64,000 nucleotides of DNA from Planctomycetota bacterium. Its GTDB lineage: Bacteria > Planctomycetota > UBA8742 > UBA2392. The translations under genes and the position numbers were made by a program. The notes below the pieces were generated by a model, which saw nothing but the letters and a program-made list of their open reading frames with translations, was not told the DNA's origin and searched no databases. The stretch covers positions 248,001-312,000 of the forward strand of contig JABTUE010000002.1 in NCBI GenBank assembly GCA_015075515.1, read 5' to 3'. Below are positions 25,450 to 33,580 of this stretch, piece after piece; within the stretch, counting starts at the first letter, position 1, and every line of letters starts with the position of its first letter.

Positions 25450-25478
25450 CCACCGGGCCGCCGCGTGCGGCCCGGTGG
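25450..25478 (+). terminator. hairpin terminator after rny, copy 1
   Basis: Perfect 12-bp stem CCACCGGGCCGC / GCGGCCCGGTGG with a CGCGT loop. There is no T-run. It is identical over 29 bp to the terminator at 26200-26228. Confidence 0.65.
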
Positions 25479-25568
25479 GCATTCCAACAGCCTGCTGCAC
25501 GGCCACGCGACAACCGGAACCAAGGTTGTTGCGGCACGCCCGTGCGATACAATGCATCAGGAGCCAGC

Positions 25569-26186
25569 ATGGGCACACTGGTCAACTACCCGATTCGCAG
25601 CAAGCCCGGCGAACCCGTCTGGGAACTGGCCACGCATTACCCGCCGCAGGGCCGCTGGACAGAGGGCGAATACCTGCACTACACCGACAGCCGGCGCGGC
25701 ATGGAATTCAACAACGGTACTCTGGAGTTCCTGCCGATGCCGACACGGACACATCAGGAAATCATTCAATTGCTCTTTCTGATGTTGCTGGAGCATATGG
25801 GGCGAAACGGCGGTGTCTGGATCGCCGGCATCCGCGTGCGGACACTGCCCGACAAAATCCGCGAGCCCGACATCGTAGTCATGCTTGACCGCAATGACCC
25901 GCGCGCCGGTGAACGCCTGTTCGAAGGCGCCGACATGGTCATGGAAGTCGTCAGCGACGATCCCGACGGCCGGCACCGCGATTACGAAGTCAAACGCGCC
26001 GAATACCAGGCCGCCGGCATTCCCGAGTACTGGATTGTAGACCCGATCGAAAAACGCATCACCGTTCTGGTGCTGCGTAACGGCAACTACACCGAACACA
26101 GCGTCGCCCCTGAAGGTGGACAGGTCGAAAGCAGCCTTTTGTCAGGTTTTCGCGTCGAGGCCACCGGCATCTTTCACCGGCCGTAA
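25569..26186 (+). CDS. Uma2-family (DUF820) PD-(D/E)XK nuclease-like protein
   Basis: 205 residues from ATG 25569, preceded by CAGGAG. Uma2 signatures: RRGMEFNNGTLEFLPMPTRTHQEI, then the nuclease-type core EPDIVVMLDRN (the Glu-Pro-Asp), VMEVVSDDPDGRHRDYEVKRAEYQAAGIPEYWIVDP (the E...D-Y-x-x-K arrangement) and a closing strand with ITVLVLRNGNY. The family is abundant in cyanobacteria and several other phyla; its role is not established. The gene sits alone and is flanked by two identical hairpin terminators, so the cassette may have been copied or moved as a unit. Confidence 0.88.
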   Translation: MGTLVNYPIRSKPGEPVWELATHYPPQGRWTEGEYLHYTDSRRGMEFNNGTLEFLPMPTRTHQEIIQLLFLMLLEHMGRNGGVWIAGIRVRTLPDKIREPDIVVMLDRNDPRAGERLFEGADMVMEVVSDDPDGRHRDYEVKRAEYQAAGIPEYWIVDPIEKRITVLVLRNGNYTEHSVAPEGGQVESSLLSGFRVEATGIFHRP

Positions 26187-26199
26187 AGTGTGAACATAT

Positions 26200-26235
26200 C
26201 CACCGGGCCGCCGCGTGCGGCCCGGTGGTTTTTTT
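26200..26235 (+). terminator. strong terminator after uma2, copy 2
   Basis: The same 29-bp hairpin as at 25450-25478, here followed directly by seven T. This is a textbook rho-independent terminator. Confidence 0.92.
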
Positions 26236-26259
26236 AAGATTGGGCTTGCCGAGTAGTCT

Positions 26260-26273
26260 GTTCTATATAGAAC
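26260..26273. promoter_or_regulatory. palindrome upstream of nmrA, possible PadR operator
   Basis: GTTCTATATAGAAC is a perfect 14-bp palindrome 53 bp before the nmrA start, within an AT-rich patch. Its arms share TTCTA/TAGAA with the palindrome over the padR start (27283-27302). It may also overlap the -10 region. Confidence 0.5.
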
Positions 26274-26325
26274 TATTCAACGTAGACCAGAAACGGACAC
26301 GCAGCCAACCTCAAGGAGACCACGC

Positions 26326-27168
26326 ATGACCGACAAACTCATCCTCATCACCGGCATCACCGGCAACCAGGGCGGCGCCGTCGCCCGGCACCTGATCGGC
26401 AAGGGCTTCAAACTGCGCGGCATGACCCGCAAACCCGACAGCGACAAGGCCAAAGCCCTGGCCAACCTGGGCGTTGAAATCGTCAAGGGTGACCTGAACG
26501 ACAGCGCGTCGGTGCGCGCGGCGCTCAAGGGCGCCTGGGGCGCGTTTGCCGTCCAGAACACCTGGGAGGCCGGCGTCGAGGGCGAAGAAAAGCAGGGCCA
26601 CGACTTCGCCAAAGCCGCCAAAGAGGCCGGCGTCAAACATTTCGTGTACACATCGGTCGGGTCGGCCCACCGCAAGACCGGTATCCCCCACTTTGAAAAC
26701 AAGTATCGCGTGGAAAACACCGTGCGCAGTCTGAAGTTCGACAGCCACGTGATTCTGCGCCCGGTGTTCTTCATGGAAAACCTGCCGTCACCGTGGTTTC
26801 TCAACGGCGACAAGCTGGGCACGGCAATGAAGCCCGGCACCAAACTGCAGATGATCGCCGTGGACGACATCGGCCGCATCGGCGCCCGCGCGTTCACCGA
26901 CGCCGCCAGGCTCAAGGGGCGCGAGATTGACCTGGCCGGAGACAGCGTAAGCATGGCCGAAGCCGCCGCCGGGCTGGGCAAGGCCCTGGGCAAAAAGATC
27001 GAGTTCGTGCAGTACCCGATCGAGGCCGTGCGCGCCAACAGCAACGACTTTGCGCTGATGCTCGAGTGGTTTGAATCCACCGGCTACAACGCCGACATCG
27101 CGGCGCTGGACAAAGAATTTGGCAAGACCACGAAGTTTGCCGACTGGCTCAAGACTCTGGCCAAGTAA
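26326..27168 (+). CDS. NmrA-family NAD(P)-binding protein
   Basis: 280 residues; AAGGAG precedes ATG 26326. Atypical short-chain dehydrogenase fold: dinucleotide-binding ITGITGNQGGAVARHLIGKG (residues 8-27), then MTRKPDSDKA (selectivity loop), VEIVKGDLND, VYTSVGSAH in place of the usual catalytic Tyr motif, and RPVFFMENLP. NmrA/HSCARG-type proteins often act as redox sensors or as quinone or ether reductases, so activity cannot be assigned. It is followed by a hairpin and a PadR regulator on the same strand. A shared operator pattern suggests it is the regulator's target. Confidence 0.9.
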   Translation: MTDKLILITGITGNQGGAVARHLIGKGFKLRGMTRKPDSDKAKALANLGVEIVKGDLNDSASVRAALKGAWGAFAVQNTWEAGVEGEEKQGHDFAKAAKEAGVKHFVYTSVGSAHRKTGIPHFENKYRVENTVRSLKFDSHVILRPVFFMENLPSPWFLNGDKLGTAMKPGTKLQMIAVDDIGRIGARAFTDAARLKGREIDLAGDSVSMAEAAAGLGKALGKKIEFVQYPIEAVRANSNDFALMLEWFESTGYNADIAALDKEFGKTTKFADWLKTLAK

Positions 27169-27189
27169 ACACACCGCTTTGCCGCCTGG

Positions 27190-27214
27190 TCGGGCCGCCC
27201 ACAGGGCGGCCCGA
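27190..27214 (+). terminator. hairpin after nmrA
   Basis: 11-bp perfect stem TCGGGCCGCCC / GGGCGGCCCGA with an ACA loop, 21 bp after the stop. Only a weak T-run follows. Confidence 0.55.
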
Positions 27215-27282
27215 TCCACATTTGGCGCGGGTTTTTGGGTCGCGCGCGTTTTACGCCGGATTTTTCTGGCGCGCCGGGTCAA

Positions 27283-27302
27283 CTATTCTATGATTAGAAT
27301 AG
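27283..27302. promoter_or_regulatory. palindrome over the padR start codon, possible auto-operator
   Basis: Perfect 8-bp arms CTATTCTA / TAGAATAG around TGAT. The padR ATG (27290-27292) lies inside it, so a bound protein or an RNA hairpin could block initiation. AT-rich against a GC-rich background. Confidence 0.55.
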
Positions 27303-27829
27303 TGAACGACGCCCTGCTCATCATCCTCGGGCTGCTTGCGCAAGGCAGCCAGTACGCCTACGAGATCGAAAAGCACATCGAGGCCCGGCGCCTGCGTGCC
27401 TGGACGCCTGTGGCCTTTTCCTCGATCTACGCCATGCTCGAATCGGCCCAGAAACAGGGCCTGGTCAGTTCCCGTCGCGCCAGGGGGCGCCAGGGGCCCA
27501 GCATCCGCGCCTACCGCCTGACCGCGCGCGGCAAGCAGGCGCTGGCCGACGCCATCGGCGCGCGCCTGTCGGCCGCCATCATGCCCCCCGCCGGGCCGTC
27601 ACTGGCCCTGATGTTCGGCGGCCCCGACGCCGTAGCGCGGCTGGAACAATACGCCGCCGCCAGCGAGGCCGAGGCCGCCGACGCCAAAGCGCGCATGGCC
27701 ACGATGTCCGAACAGCACCCCAACACGCTGCGCGACGCGATCTTTGCGCGTTCGATTGCCTTTCACGAATCCGAGGCGCGCTGGGCGCGCCAGACCCTGG
27801 AGAAACTCAAATCAAGCCAATGGCCCTGA
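27290..27829 (+). CDS. PadR-family transcriptional regulator
   Basis: 179 residues from ATG 27290. N-terminal winged helix of PadR type: DALLIILGLLAQGSQYAYEIEKHIEARRL, then FSSIYAMLESAQKQGLVSSRR and YRLTARGKQALADAI. The C-terminal coiled region (about 110-179) is the PadR dimerisation segment. PadR proteins repress detoxification or stress genes until bound by a ligand, often a phenolic compound. The upstream neighbour nmrA carries a similar palindrome. No clear Shine-Dalgarno is seen, so the message may be leaderless or start further upstream. Confidence 0.88.
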   Translation: MIRIVNDALLIILGLLAQGSQYAYEIEKHIEARRLRAWTPVAFSSIYAMLESAQKQGLVSSRRARGRQGPSIRAYRLTARGKQALADAIGARLSAAIMPPAGPSLALMFGGPDAVARLEQYAAASEAEAADAKARMATMSEQHPNTLRDAIFARSIAFHESEARWARQTLEKLKSSQWP

Positions 27830-27876
27830 CGGGCCTTGGGGCAGCACATGCAGTGTCCCATAACAGGAGGCAGGCC

Positions 27877-29859
27877 ATGAAGAACCATGCGGCAGTACTG
27901 CTGGCGATTGCGCTGGCAGCCACCAGTTTCACCGGTTGCGGCACCGACGGGGGCGGCAAAGACCCCGGCGGATCGGGCACCGTCACGTTTGCGATCAAGG
28001 ACGCCCCGCTGGCGTCGCTGCAGACGCTCACGGTGGACATCACCAAGGCCACTCTGCACGGCGTGGGCGGAACGGCCAACTTCCAGGTGTTTCCGCAGCA
28101 GGGCTCGGCCGGCAGTGTCACTGTGGACCTGTTGAGCCTGCAGGGCATGGCACAGTTGCTCAGTTCCGCCAGTGTGCCCGCCGGGCGTTACAACAAGCTG
28201 CAGCTTGACTACACCAACCCCCAAGCCACTGATTTTTCCGGCAATCCCCAGGTCATCACCACCCCCACCGGGTTTTTTGAGGGCCAGTTCGTGCCGCACC
28301 TGGTGGTCACGCCGGGGTCGCTGCAGGCGGTGCTGATTGACGTGGACCTCAGCAACGCCTACCACGACATGGGCGGCAACCAGGCGTTTCTGACCCCGGC
28401 GATCAAGCTGATTCTGCTTTCGGGCACCACCGGCGCGCCGCTGCAGCGCTTTGGCGCCACGGTGCTTGCCACCCAGCCCGCGCAGGACCGCTTCAGTGCC
28501 GACGCCTACACCCGGCCCGCCTCGGGCCCGCCCGTGGCCCTGGGCACCGTGCAGGTCCAGTGCGACGCCGCCACCATCTTTCATGACGGCCAGGGCTCAA
28601 TCACCGTCGGCGGCGTGACGGCGCAGTTGCTGGCCGGCGACCAGGTCGAAATCGAGGGCACGCTGGCCTCGGGCGTGATCCAGGCCGGCATGGTCAGGCT
28701 GATCTCGCGCCCCGGTTCTTCCGGTAGCGGCTGGGGCAGCGGCATTGCCGGCATCTGTGGCACGATCATGGACATTGACATGGTCGCGTCGGCCGTGACG
28801 GTGCGCGTGCAGTGGACGGTCAGTTATTCGGCCTCTCCGTACACGGACCTGGTGGTGGGCATCCAGACCGCGACGGTGATCCACCGCGGGGCGGCGCTGA
28901 TTACGCTGGCGGATTTGAACCGCGGCAACTTCTGCTACGTGACGGTGGATCCTGTCAGCGGCGACACGCTCGATTTTGAAGAAGCGCCGGCCTACATCTG
29001 CGGCGTGGTTTCTTCGGTGACGTCAACGCCCTCGGGCGATCGGGTGGTCTTTGTACCCGACACCGTCAGCCAGATTCCGGTTTCGCAGCTTCCGTTTGTG
29101 CCGTCGCCGCTTACGGTTGATCTGCCCGCGGGCAGCGGAGCCATGGCACAGCCGGGCTTTCCATTCTGCGTGTTTGCCTTCTTTGACGGCAGCGCCACGC
29201 TGGTGCTGGGCTGGTCCACCGGCGGCTACACCGGAACCCCGCCTTCATACCCGCCCCAGCAGTTCACGCTGCTGTCGGGCACGCTGCTGTCGGGCACCCA
29301 GGCCGCGGTCACCGGCGCCGGAACCGTGTTCAAGCTTGTGGCCTTTGACATGGCCACCAGCGGCTACCGCACCTTTGACGTTACCGTACCCGCCACGGCA
29401 TCGGCCACCCTGTACGCCACGGGCGTCAGCGTGCTGACTTCGGCCCAGGCCATGGCCGACGCCATCAACCAGCACGCCGGAGTGGTAGAGGTCATGGGCA
29501 GCGCGCCGCCGTCGGGTTACGTGTTTACCGCCGACCTGGCGCTGAACGTGTACGCCGCCCAGGGCGGCGCGGGCGGCAACCCCGGCGGAACCCAGATGGC
29601 ATTGGGGTTTGTGACCGGCCCGGCCTCGCTGCAAGCGTCCGGGGCTTTGACCTTCACCATGCAGGGCGACAATCCCTCCATGCCGGACTGGGTGGTGACG
29701 GTGCCCGCGTCGGCGGCGATCAGCCTGTTCGGCCAGTCCCTGACGCCGTCGCAGGCCCTGCCGTACCTGAACGCTTCGCCCAGGCCGTTTGTCGCCGTAC
29801 AGGGTACTTCCAGCGGCACGAACTTTGACGGATTTGCTTCACTGGAGATCTACCCGTAG
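27877..29859 (+). CDS. DUF4382-containing lipoprotein
   Basis: 660 residues; AGGAGGCAGGCC precedes ATG 27877. The signal peptide ends FTGC (Cys21 lipidated). Residues about 34-190 match DUF4382: VTFAIKDAPLASLQTLTVDITKATLHG, ...VDLLSLQGMAQLLSSASVPAGRYNKLQLDY. Later segments (about 205-300 and 330-430) resemble repeated DUF5666-like beta domains (DQVEIEGTLASGVIQAGMVRLIS). The rest is a long beta-rich Gly/Ser/Ala-rich region. Probably a cell-surface or periplasmic lipoprotein of unknown role. It is a separate unit from padR, ending in a hairpin. Confidence 0.82.
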   Translation: MKNHAAVLLAIALAATSFTGCGTDGGGKDPGGSGTVTFAIKDAPLASLQTLTVDITKATLHGVGGTANFQVFPQQGSAGSVTVDLLSLQGMAQLLSSASVPAGRYNKLQLDYTNPQATDFSGNPQVITTPTGFFEGQFVPHLVVTPGSLQAVLIDVDLSNAYHDMGGNQAFLTPAIKLILLSGTTGAPLQRFGATVLATQPAQDRFSADAYTRPASGPPVALGTVQVQCDAATIFHDGQGSITVGGVTAQLLAGDQVEIEGTLASGVIQAGMVRLISRPGSSGSGWGSGIAGICGTIMDIDMVASAVTVRVQWTVSYSASPYTDLVVGIQTATVIHRGAALITLADLNRGNFCYVTVDPVSGDTLDFEEAPAYICGVVSSVTSTPSGDRVVFVPDTVSQIPVSQLPFVPSPLTVDLPAGSGAMAQPGFPFCVFAFFDGSATLVLGWSTGGYTGTPPSYPPQQFTLLSGTLLSGTQAAVTGAGTVFKLVAFDMATSGYRTFDVTVPATASATLYATGVSVLTSAQAMADAINQHAGVVEVMGSAPPSGYVFTADLALNVYAAQGGAGGNPGGTQMALGFVTGPASLQASGALTFTMQGDNPSMPDWVVTVPASAAISLFGQSLTPSQALPYLNASPRPFVAVQGTSSGTNFDGFASLEIYP

Positions 29860-29879
29860 TTGAACCCGCGTGCCATGCC

Positions 29880-29905
29880 GACGGGCGGCCTGCGGGCCGC
29901 CCGTC
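29880..29905 (+). terminator. hairpin after the DUF4382 lipoprotein
   Basis: 11-bp perfect stem GACGGGCGGCC / GGCCGCCCGTC with a TGCG loop, 20 bp after the stop. The T-run is weak. Confidence 0.55.
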
Positions 29906-29958
29906 GTGCTTGACGCCGGCGTGTCGCCGGGCCAAATGGCACGCCAAGGAGGCCTGCC

Positions 29959-30345
29959 ATGCCCACCATCTTCAGCCGCATCGTTGCCGGTGAAATTCCC
30001 TGCCACAGGGTCTGGGAAGACGACAAGCATCTGGCGTTTCTGGACATCAACCCCTGGTGCCTTGGCCACACGCTGGTGATTCCCAAGACCGAGCACGCCT
30101 ACATCTTTGACATGCCCGAGGCCGAATACACCGCGCTGCACGCGGCAGCACGCAAGGTGGCCGCTTTGTTGAAGCAGAAACTAGGCTGCGCACGGGTGTG
30201 CAGCATGGTCGTGGGCTATGAAGTACCGCATGTGCATATCCACCTGTTTCCGACCAATGCCATGCGCGACTTTCTGCCCGCCGGCGCCACAGCCATGAAC
30301 CCCAAGCCTGACTTCCAGGCGCTGCTGGCGCGTCTGACAAAATAA
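29959..30345 (+). CDS. HIT-family nucleotide hydrolase/transferase
   Basis: 128 residues, usual length for a bacterial HIT protein. The catalytic histidine triad is HVHIHLF (residues about 93-99); other landmarks are SRIVAGEIPCHRVWED, AFLDINPWCLGHTLVIPK and CSMVVGYEVPH. Members hydrolyse adenosine phosphoramidates or dinucleoside polyphosphates. The usual bacterial motif is HxHxH followed by a hydrophobic residue, as here. AAGGAGG precedes ATG 29959. It stands alone. Confidence 0.93.
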   Translation: MPTIFSRIVAGEIPCHRVWEDDKHLAFLDINPWCLGHTLVIPKTEHAYIFDMPEAEYTALHAAARKVAALLKQKLGCARVCSMVVGYEVPHVHIHLFPTNAMRDFLPAGATAMNPKPDFQALLARLTK

Positions 30346-30420
30346 AGGTTGGGTTAAGCTTTTCCGCGCCGCATTGCACCGGTCGCGCCGCGGCCTAATC
30401 TGCGCGCACCGGAGGCATCC

Positions 30421-31299
30421 ATGGCCCGGCGCCGCACAACCCCGTCCCGTCGCGCCCCGGTCGCGCCCCAATCCGCGACTGCGTTTGCCCTGGACGCAAT
30501 CGCCCGGCTGACAGGCGACCTGCAAGGCCATCTGGCCGGGCTGGCAAGCACCACCGCGCCCGAATCCGTGCATGGCACGCGCGTTACGTGCCGGCGGCTG
30601 CGTGCCGTGCTGGCGCTGTTCCGGCCGGTCATCGCAGGCGGCGACGACGCGATTGACGCGCTGCGCGCGCTGGCGCGCGGCCTGGCGGATTTGCGGGCGA
30701 CGGACGTGTTTCTGGCGCGGTTGCACGACTCCGGCCTACCGGAACTGGCGGAAGTGGGCCGGGGGCTGGCGGCACGCCGGGACGAATTGGCGACAGCCGC
30801 GCGAAAAAACGGCGCCACACGCGAAGCCGCTCTGGCAGCATTGGCGGCGCTTGCGCCACACCCGCGCGCGGGCGACAACCTGACGCACCTGCTGGGAGAA
30901 CGTTTATACCGGGTGCGGCGGCGGTTCCGGCGCGCGTTCAAGCGCGCGCGGGCGCGCCACACAGCGGATAACGCCCACGCACTGAGGCTGCGGGCCAAAA
31001 AGCTGCGCTATGCCCTGGAATGTGCTGGCAACACTGGCGGCAAATCCGGCGCGCGGGCGGCAGAAGCGTTGCGCCGGCTGCAGGACGAACTGGGCCGGTG
31101 GCTGGACGCGCGCGACGCCGCCGCGCAGGCGCGGGCCGCCGGTGTCGCGGCCCCGGCGGCCGGGGCTCTGGCCCGCCGCTTTGGCGCCGAGGCCGCAAGG
31201 TTGCGCCGCGAACTGCCCGAACTGCTGCGGCGGTTTGAACGCCGCGACTGGCCGCTGATCAAGAAAGCCGTGCCCAGGATGAAGGAGGCCACCCCGTGA
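30421..31299 (+). CDS. CHAD-domain protein
   Basis: 292 residues, very rich in Arg and Ala. CHAD signature: SVHGTRVTCRRLRAVLALF (about 50-68) and AHALRLRAKKLRYALE (about 182-197), with conserved His and Arg/Lys that bind polyanions. CHAD proteins bind polyphosphate; they often sit next to CYTH phosphatases or histidine phosphatases. The stop overlaps the GTG start of the next gene (sixA-like) by 4 nt, so the two are translationally coupled. A basic N-terminal extension of about 20 residues may also bind polyanion. Confidence 0.9.
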   Translation: MARRRTTPSRRAPVAPQSATAFALDAIARLTGDLQGHLAGLASTTAPESVHGTRVTCRRLRAVLALFRPVIAGGDDAIDALRALARGLADLRATDVFLARLHDSGLPELAEVGRGLAARRDELATAARKNGATREAALAALAALAPHPRAGDNLTHLLGERLYRVRRRFRRAFKRARARHTADNAHALRLRAKKLRYALECAGNTGGKSGARAAEALRRLQDELGRWLDARDAAAQARAAGVAAPAAGALARRFGAEAARLRRELPELLRRFERRDWPLIKKAVPRMKEATP

Positions 31300-31784
31300 A
31301 GCTGTATCTTGTGCGTCACGCGATCGCCCACGAACGCAACCCGAAAAAGTGGCCTGACGACGGCCTGCGCCCGCTGACCAGACGCGGCACGCGGCGCTTT
31401 GAGCAGGCGGCGCGAGGCCTGCGGCGCGCGCCACCGGCGGCAGTCTATACCAGCCCGCTGGTGCGGGCGGTGCAGACAGCCGAAATTCTGGCCCGGTGCG
31501 CGCGCTGGCCGGCACATGAAGTGCTGCACGAACTGGAACCGCACTGTCCGCCGGCGGAACTGCTGCACGCGCTCAGCGCCCTGACACCGCCGCAGACCGC
31601 GGCGCTGGTCGGACATGAACCGATGCTGGGCAAACTGGCGGCGTTTCTGCTGGCCGGACCGCAGGGCAAGCCGCTGTTTGAGTTCAAAAAGGGCGGGGTG
31701 GCGTGCCTGGAAAGCGAAAACGGCCTGCGTCCCGGCGCGTTTCGCCTGCTGTGGCTGGCCACGCCGCGGCTGCTACGCCGCTAG
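31296..31784 (+). CDS. SixA-like phosphohistidine phosphatase
   Basis: 162 residues from a GTG start (AAGGAGG upstream). The histidine phosphatase RHG/RHA motif is LVRHAIAHE at the N terminus, followed by PLTRRGTRRF, VYTSPLVRAVQTAEIL and the second catalytic His in LVGHEPMLG. SixA removes phosphate from histidine in Hpt domains or from phosphotransferase proteins. Overlap with the CHAD gene implies a joint role in phosphate, polyphosphate or phosphohistidine turnover. The 3' end overlaps the convergent HAD gene by 12 bp. Confidence 0.9.
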   Translation: MKLYLVRHAIAHERNPKKWPDDGLRPLTRRGTRRFEQAARGLRRAPPAAVYTSPLVRAVQTAEILARCARWPAHEVLHELEPHCPPAELLHALSALTPPQTAALVGHEPMLGKLAAFLLAGPQGKPLFEFKKGGVACLESENGLRPGAFRLLWLATPRLLRR

Positions 31785-32240
31785 CAGGCTCAGCACGGCC
31801 GCCCAGTCAGGCGCGTGTTGGAACCAGTCCCCGCTGGCGGCCTCACCGCCAAACAGCACCAGGTGTTGTGTACCGTGGTCGCGCGCGTGGCCCAGATTCT
31901 CCAGCTTGTCGTCCACAAAGTGTGTGATGCCCAGCCGTGCACAAAGCGGGCCTTTCTCGGGACGCTCCCGCACAAAGTGCCAGCAATCCTCGGCAACACC
32001 CGTAACTGCCGCGAAGTCATGCGCGACCAGCCACTGCCGCGTCCGGCGTTCCATGTTGGGGTAGGCCTTGCTGATCAGGTGCACGCGACCGGTAAACCGT
32101 CCCGCGGCCAGTTGCGCGATGGCCGCCAACGCGCCCGGCAGCGCAGGAGTCTGCAGCGGGTCGCCGCGGGAAAAGCTCGTGTCGCCCGGCCCCTGTCCGG
32201 CAATGATGACGTTTCCGATGTCGATTCCCAGCGTCTCCAT
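31773..32240 (-). CDS. HAD-like hydrolase
   Basis: About 155 residues from ATG 32240 (METLGIDIGNVI). Motif I is IDIGNVI: the first Asp is present, and the second position is Gly in place of the usual Asp, which would weaken phosphatase activity. Motif II Ser is in HLISKAYPN; Lys/Arg follow in MERRTRQWL; motif IV is FVDDKLENL. A compact single-domain member without a large cap. Substrate unknown. Ten more codons are open upstream. Confidence 0.7.
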   Translation of the reverse strand: METLGIDIGNVIIAGQGPGDTSFSRGDPLQTPALPGALAAIAQLAAGRFTGRVHLISKAYPNMERRTRQWLVAHDFAAVTGVAEDCWHFVRERPEKGPLCARLGITHFVDDKLENLGHARDHGTQHLVLFGGEAASGDWFQHAPDWAAVLSLLAA

Positions 32241-32299
32241 GCCGCCCATGCTATCGCTGTCTATTGACACGTCAATAGCATGAACCTTTCACACGCCAC

Positions 32300-32329
32300 A
32301 ACAAAACCTCCCGGCTTGCGACCGGGAGG
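32300..32329 (-). terminator. terminator of the aminotransferase/gcv run
   Basis: On the minus strand: stem CCTCCCGG / CCGGGAGG, loop TCGCAAG, then TTTTGTT. It lies 43 bp past the aminotransferase stop. A good rho-independent terminator. Confidence 0.85.
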
Positions 32330-32372
32330 CTTCACTGGTGCATACAAAACAGGCTGGAAACTCTGCCCCGCC

Positions 32373-33560
32373 CTAGAACTTCAGCTTTTCAATACGGGTG
32401 GCGGCTTCCTTGACCTCGTCAATCGGCGGAACAAACGCAAAGCGCACGTGGCCCGCGCCGGGGTTTTCGCCGTCCACGGCATCACTCAGCCATTCGCCGG
32501 GCGTGGTCACCACGTGGCACTTTTCGATCAACACCTTGGCAAAATCCTCGCCGCTCATGCCCTCGGGCGCCTTCTGCCACAGGTACAGGCCGGCGGGGTT
32601 CTTGCAGTTCTTCAGACCGGCCTTGCGCAGCGCGGCGCAGATCAGGTTGCGCTTGCGCTTGACGCTGCTGCGCAGCTTTTTGACGTGTTTTTCGTCTTCA
32701 AGGGCCGCCACGGCGGCGTCCTGGATGAAGTTGGGCGTGCCGCTGTCAATGTTGGTTTTGACCTTCTTGAACACGTCAATGATGCGCTTGTCGCCCGCGG
32801 CCCAACCCACGCGCCAGCCGGTCATGACGCTGCGCTTGCTCAGGCTGTGAAACTGCACAATGCCGTCGTAGTTGTTGTCTTTGCCCAGTTCCAGCGCGCT
32901 GTGGGGTGCCTCGGCGGTGAAGTACAGTTCGCTGTAGGCCTCGTCGCTGGCCAGGATGATGCCGTACTTCTGGCAGAACTCGTAGGCCGCCTTGAGAAAA
33001 TCCAGCGACGCGACGTACCCCAGCGGGCTGCTGGGCGTGGTCACCCACATGACCCTGGCGCGTTTGGCGATGTCTTCGGGGATCAGTTTGAACTTGTACT
33101 CGCACTTGTTCTTGTGCGTGACGGGCACGAAGTAGGCCTGGCCTTCGGCGAACAGCGTACCGCGCTTGTAGGGCGGATAGCCGGGGCTGGGGCAGATCAC
33201 CACATCGCCGGGGTTCACAAAACCCTCGTGGAAGTTGAAAATGCCTTCCTTGCTGCCGATGGTGCTGGTGATCTGGGTCTTGGGGTCAAGGCTCACGCCA
33301 AAGCGGCCCTTGAGCCATTTGGCAACGGCCTCGCGGAACTTCTGGGCGCCGATGTAGCTGGGGTAGCCGTCGGCGGCGTGCTCGTCCACGGCCTTTTTGC
33401 AGGCCTGGCGGATCAGCCGCGGCGTGGGGTCCTGGTAGTCGCCGACGCCGAAATCTATGGGCGTGATGCCTTTGGCCTTGAGTTCAGCGACTTTTTCGTC
33501 AACGGCGGCAAACGCGTAGGCGCCGATCGAGGCGACGCGGGTGGAAGGTTTGATGTCCAT
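32373..33560 (-). CDS. class I/II aminotransferase, LL-diaminopimelate aminotransferase-like
   Basis: 395 residues from ATG 33560 (MDIKPSTRVASIGAYAFAAVDEKV). Fold-type I PLP enzyme: PIDFGVGDYQDPTP, the PLP-binding tract with TSTIGSKEGIFNFHEG, CPSPGYPPY, ASDEAYSELYF (conserved Asp and Tyr), and the Schiff-base Lys in SLSKRSVMTGWRVGW. The N-terminal region resembles LL-DAP aminotransferase and DapC-type enzymes of lysine and peptidoglycan precursor synthesis, but aspartate/alanine aminotransferases look alike. It is 20 bp after gcvPB on the same strand, so it may share its transcript. Confidence 0.8.
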   Translation of the reverse strand: MDIKPSTRVASIGAYAFAAVDEKVAELKAKGITPIDFGVGDYQDPTPRLIRQACKKAVDEHAADGYPSYIGAQKFREAVAKWLKGRFGVSLDPKTQITSTIGSKEGIFNFHEGFVNPGDVVICPSPGYPPYKRGTLFAEGQAYFVPVTHKNKCEYKFKLIPEDIAKRARVMWVTTPSSPLGYVASLDFLKAAYEFCQKYGIILASDEAYSELYFTAEAPHSALELGKDNNYDGIVQFHSLSKRSVMTGWRVGWAAGDKRIIDVFKKVKTNIDSGTPNFIQDAAVAALEDEKHVKKLRSSVKRKRNLICAALRKAGLKNCKNPAGLYLWQKAPEGMSGEDFAKVLIEKCHVVTTPGEWLSDAVDGENPGAGHVRFAFVPPIDEVKEAATRIEKLKF

Positions 33561-33580
33561 GGGTTTCCTGTAACTGCCCT

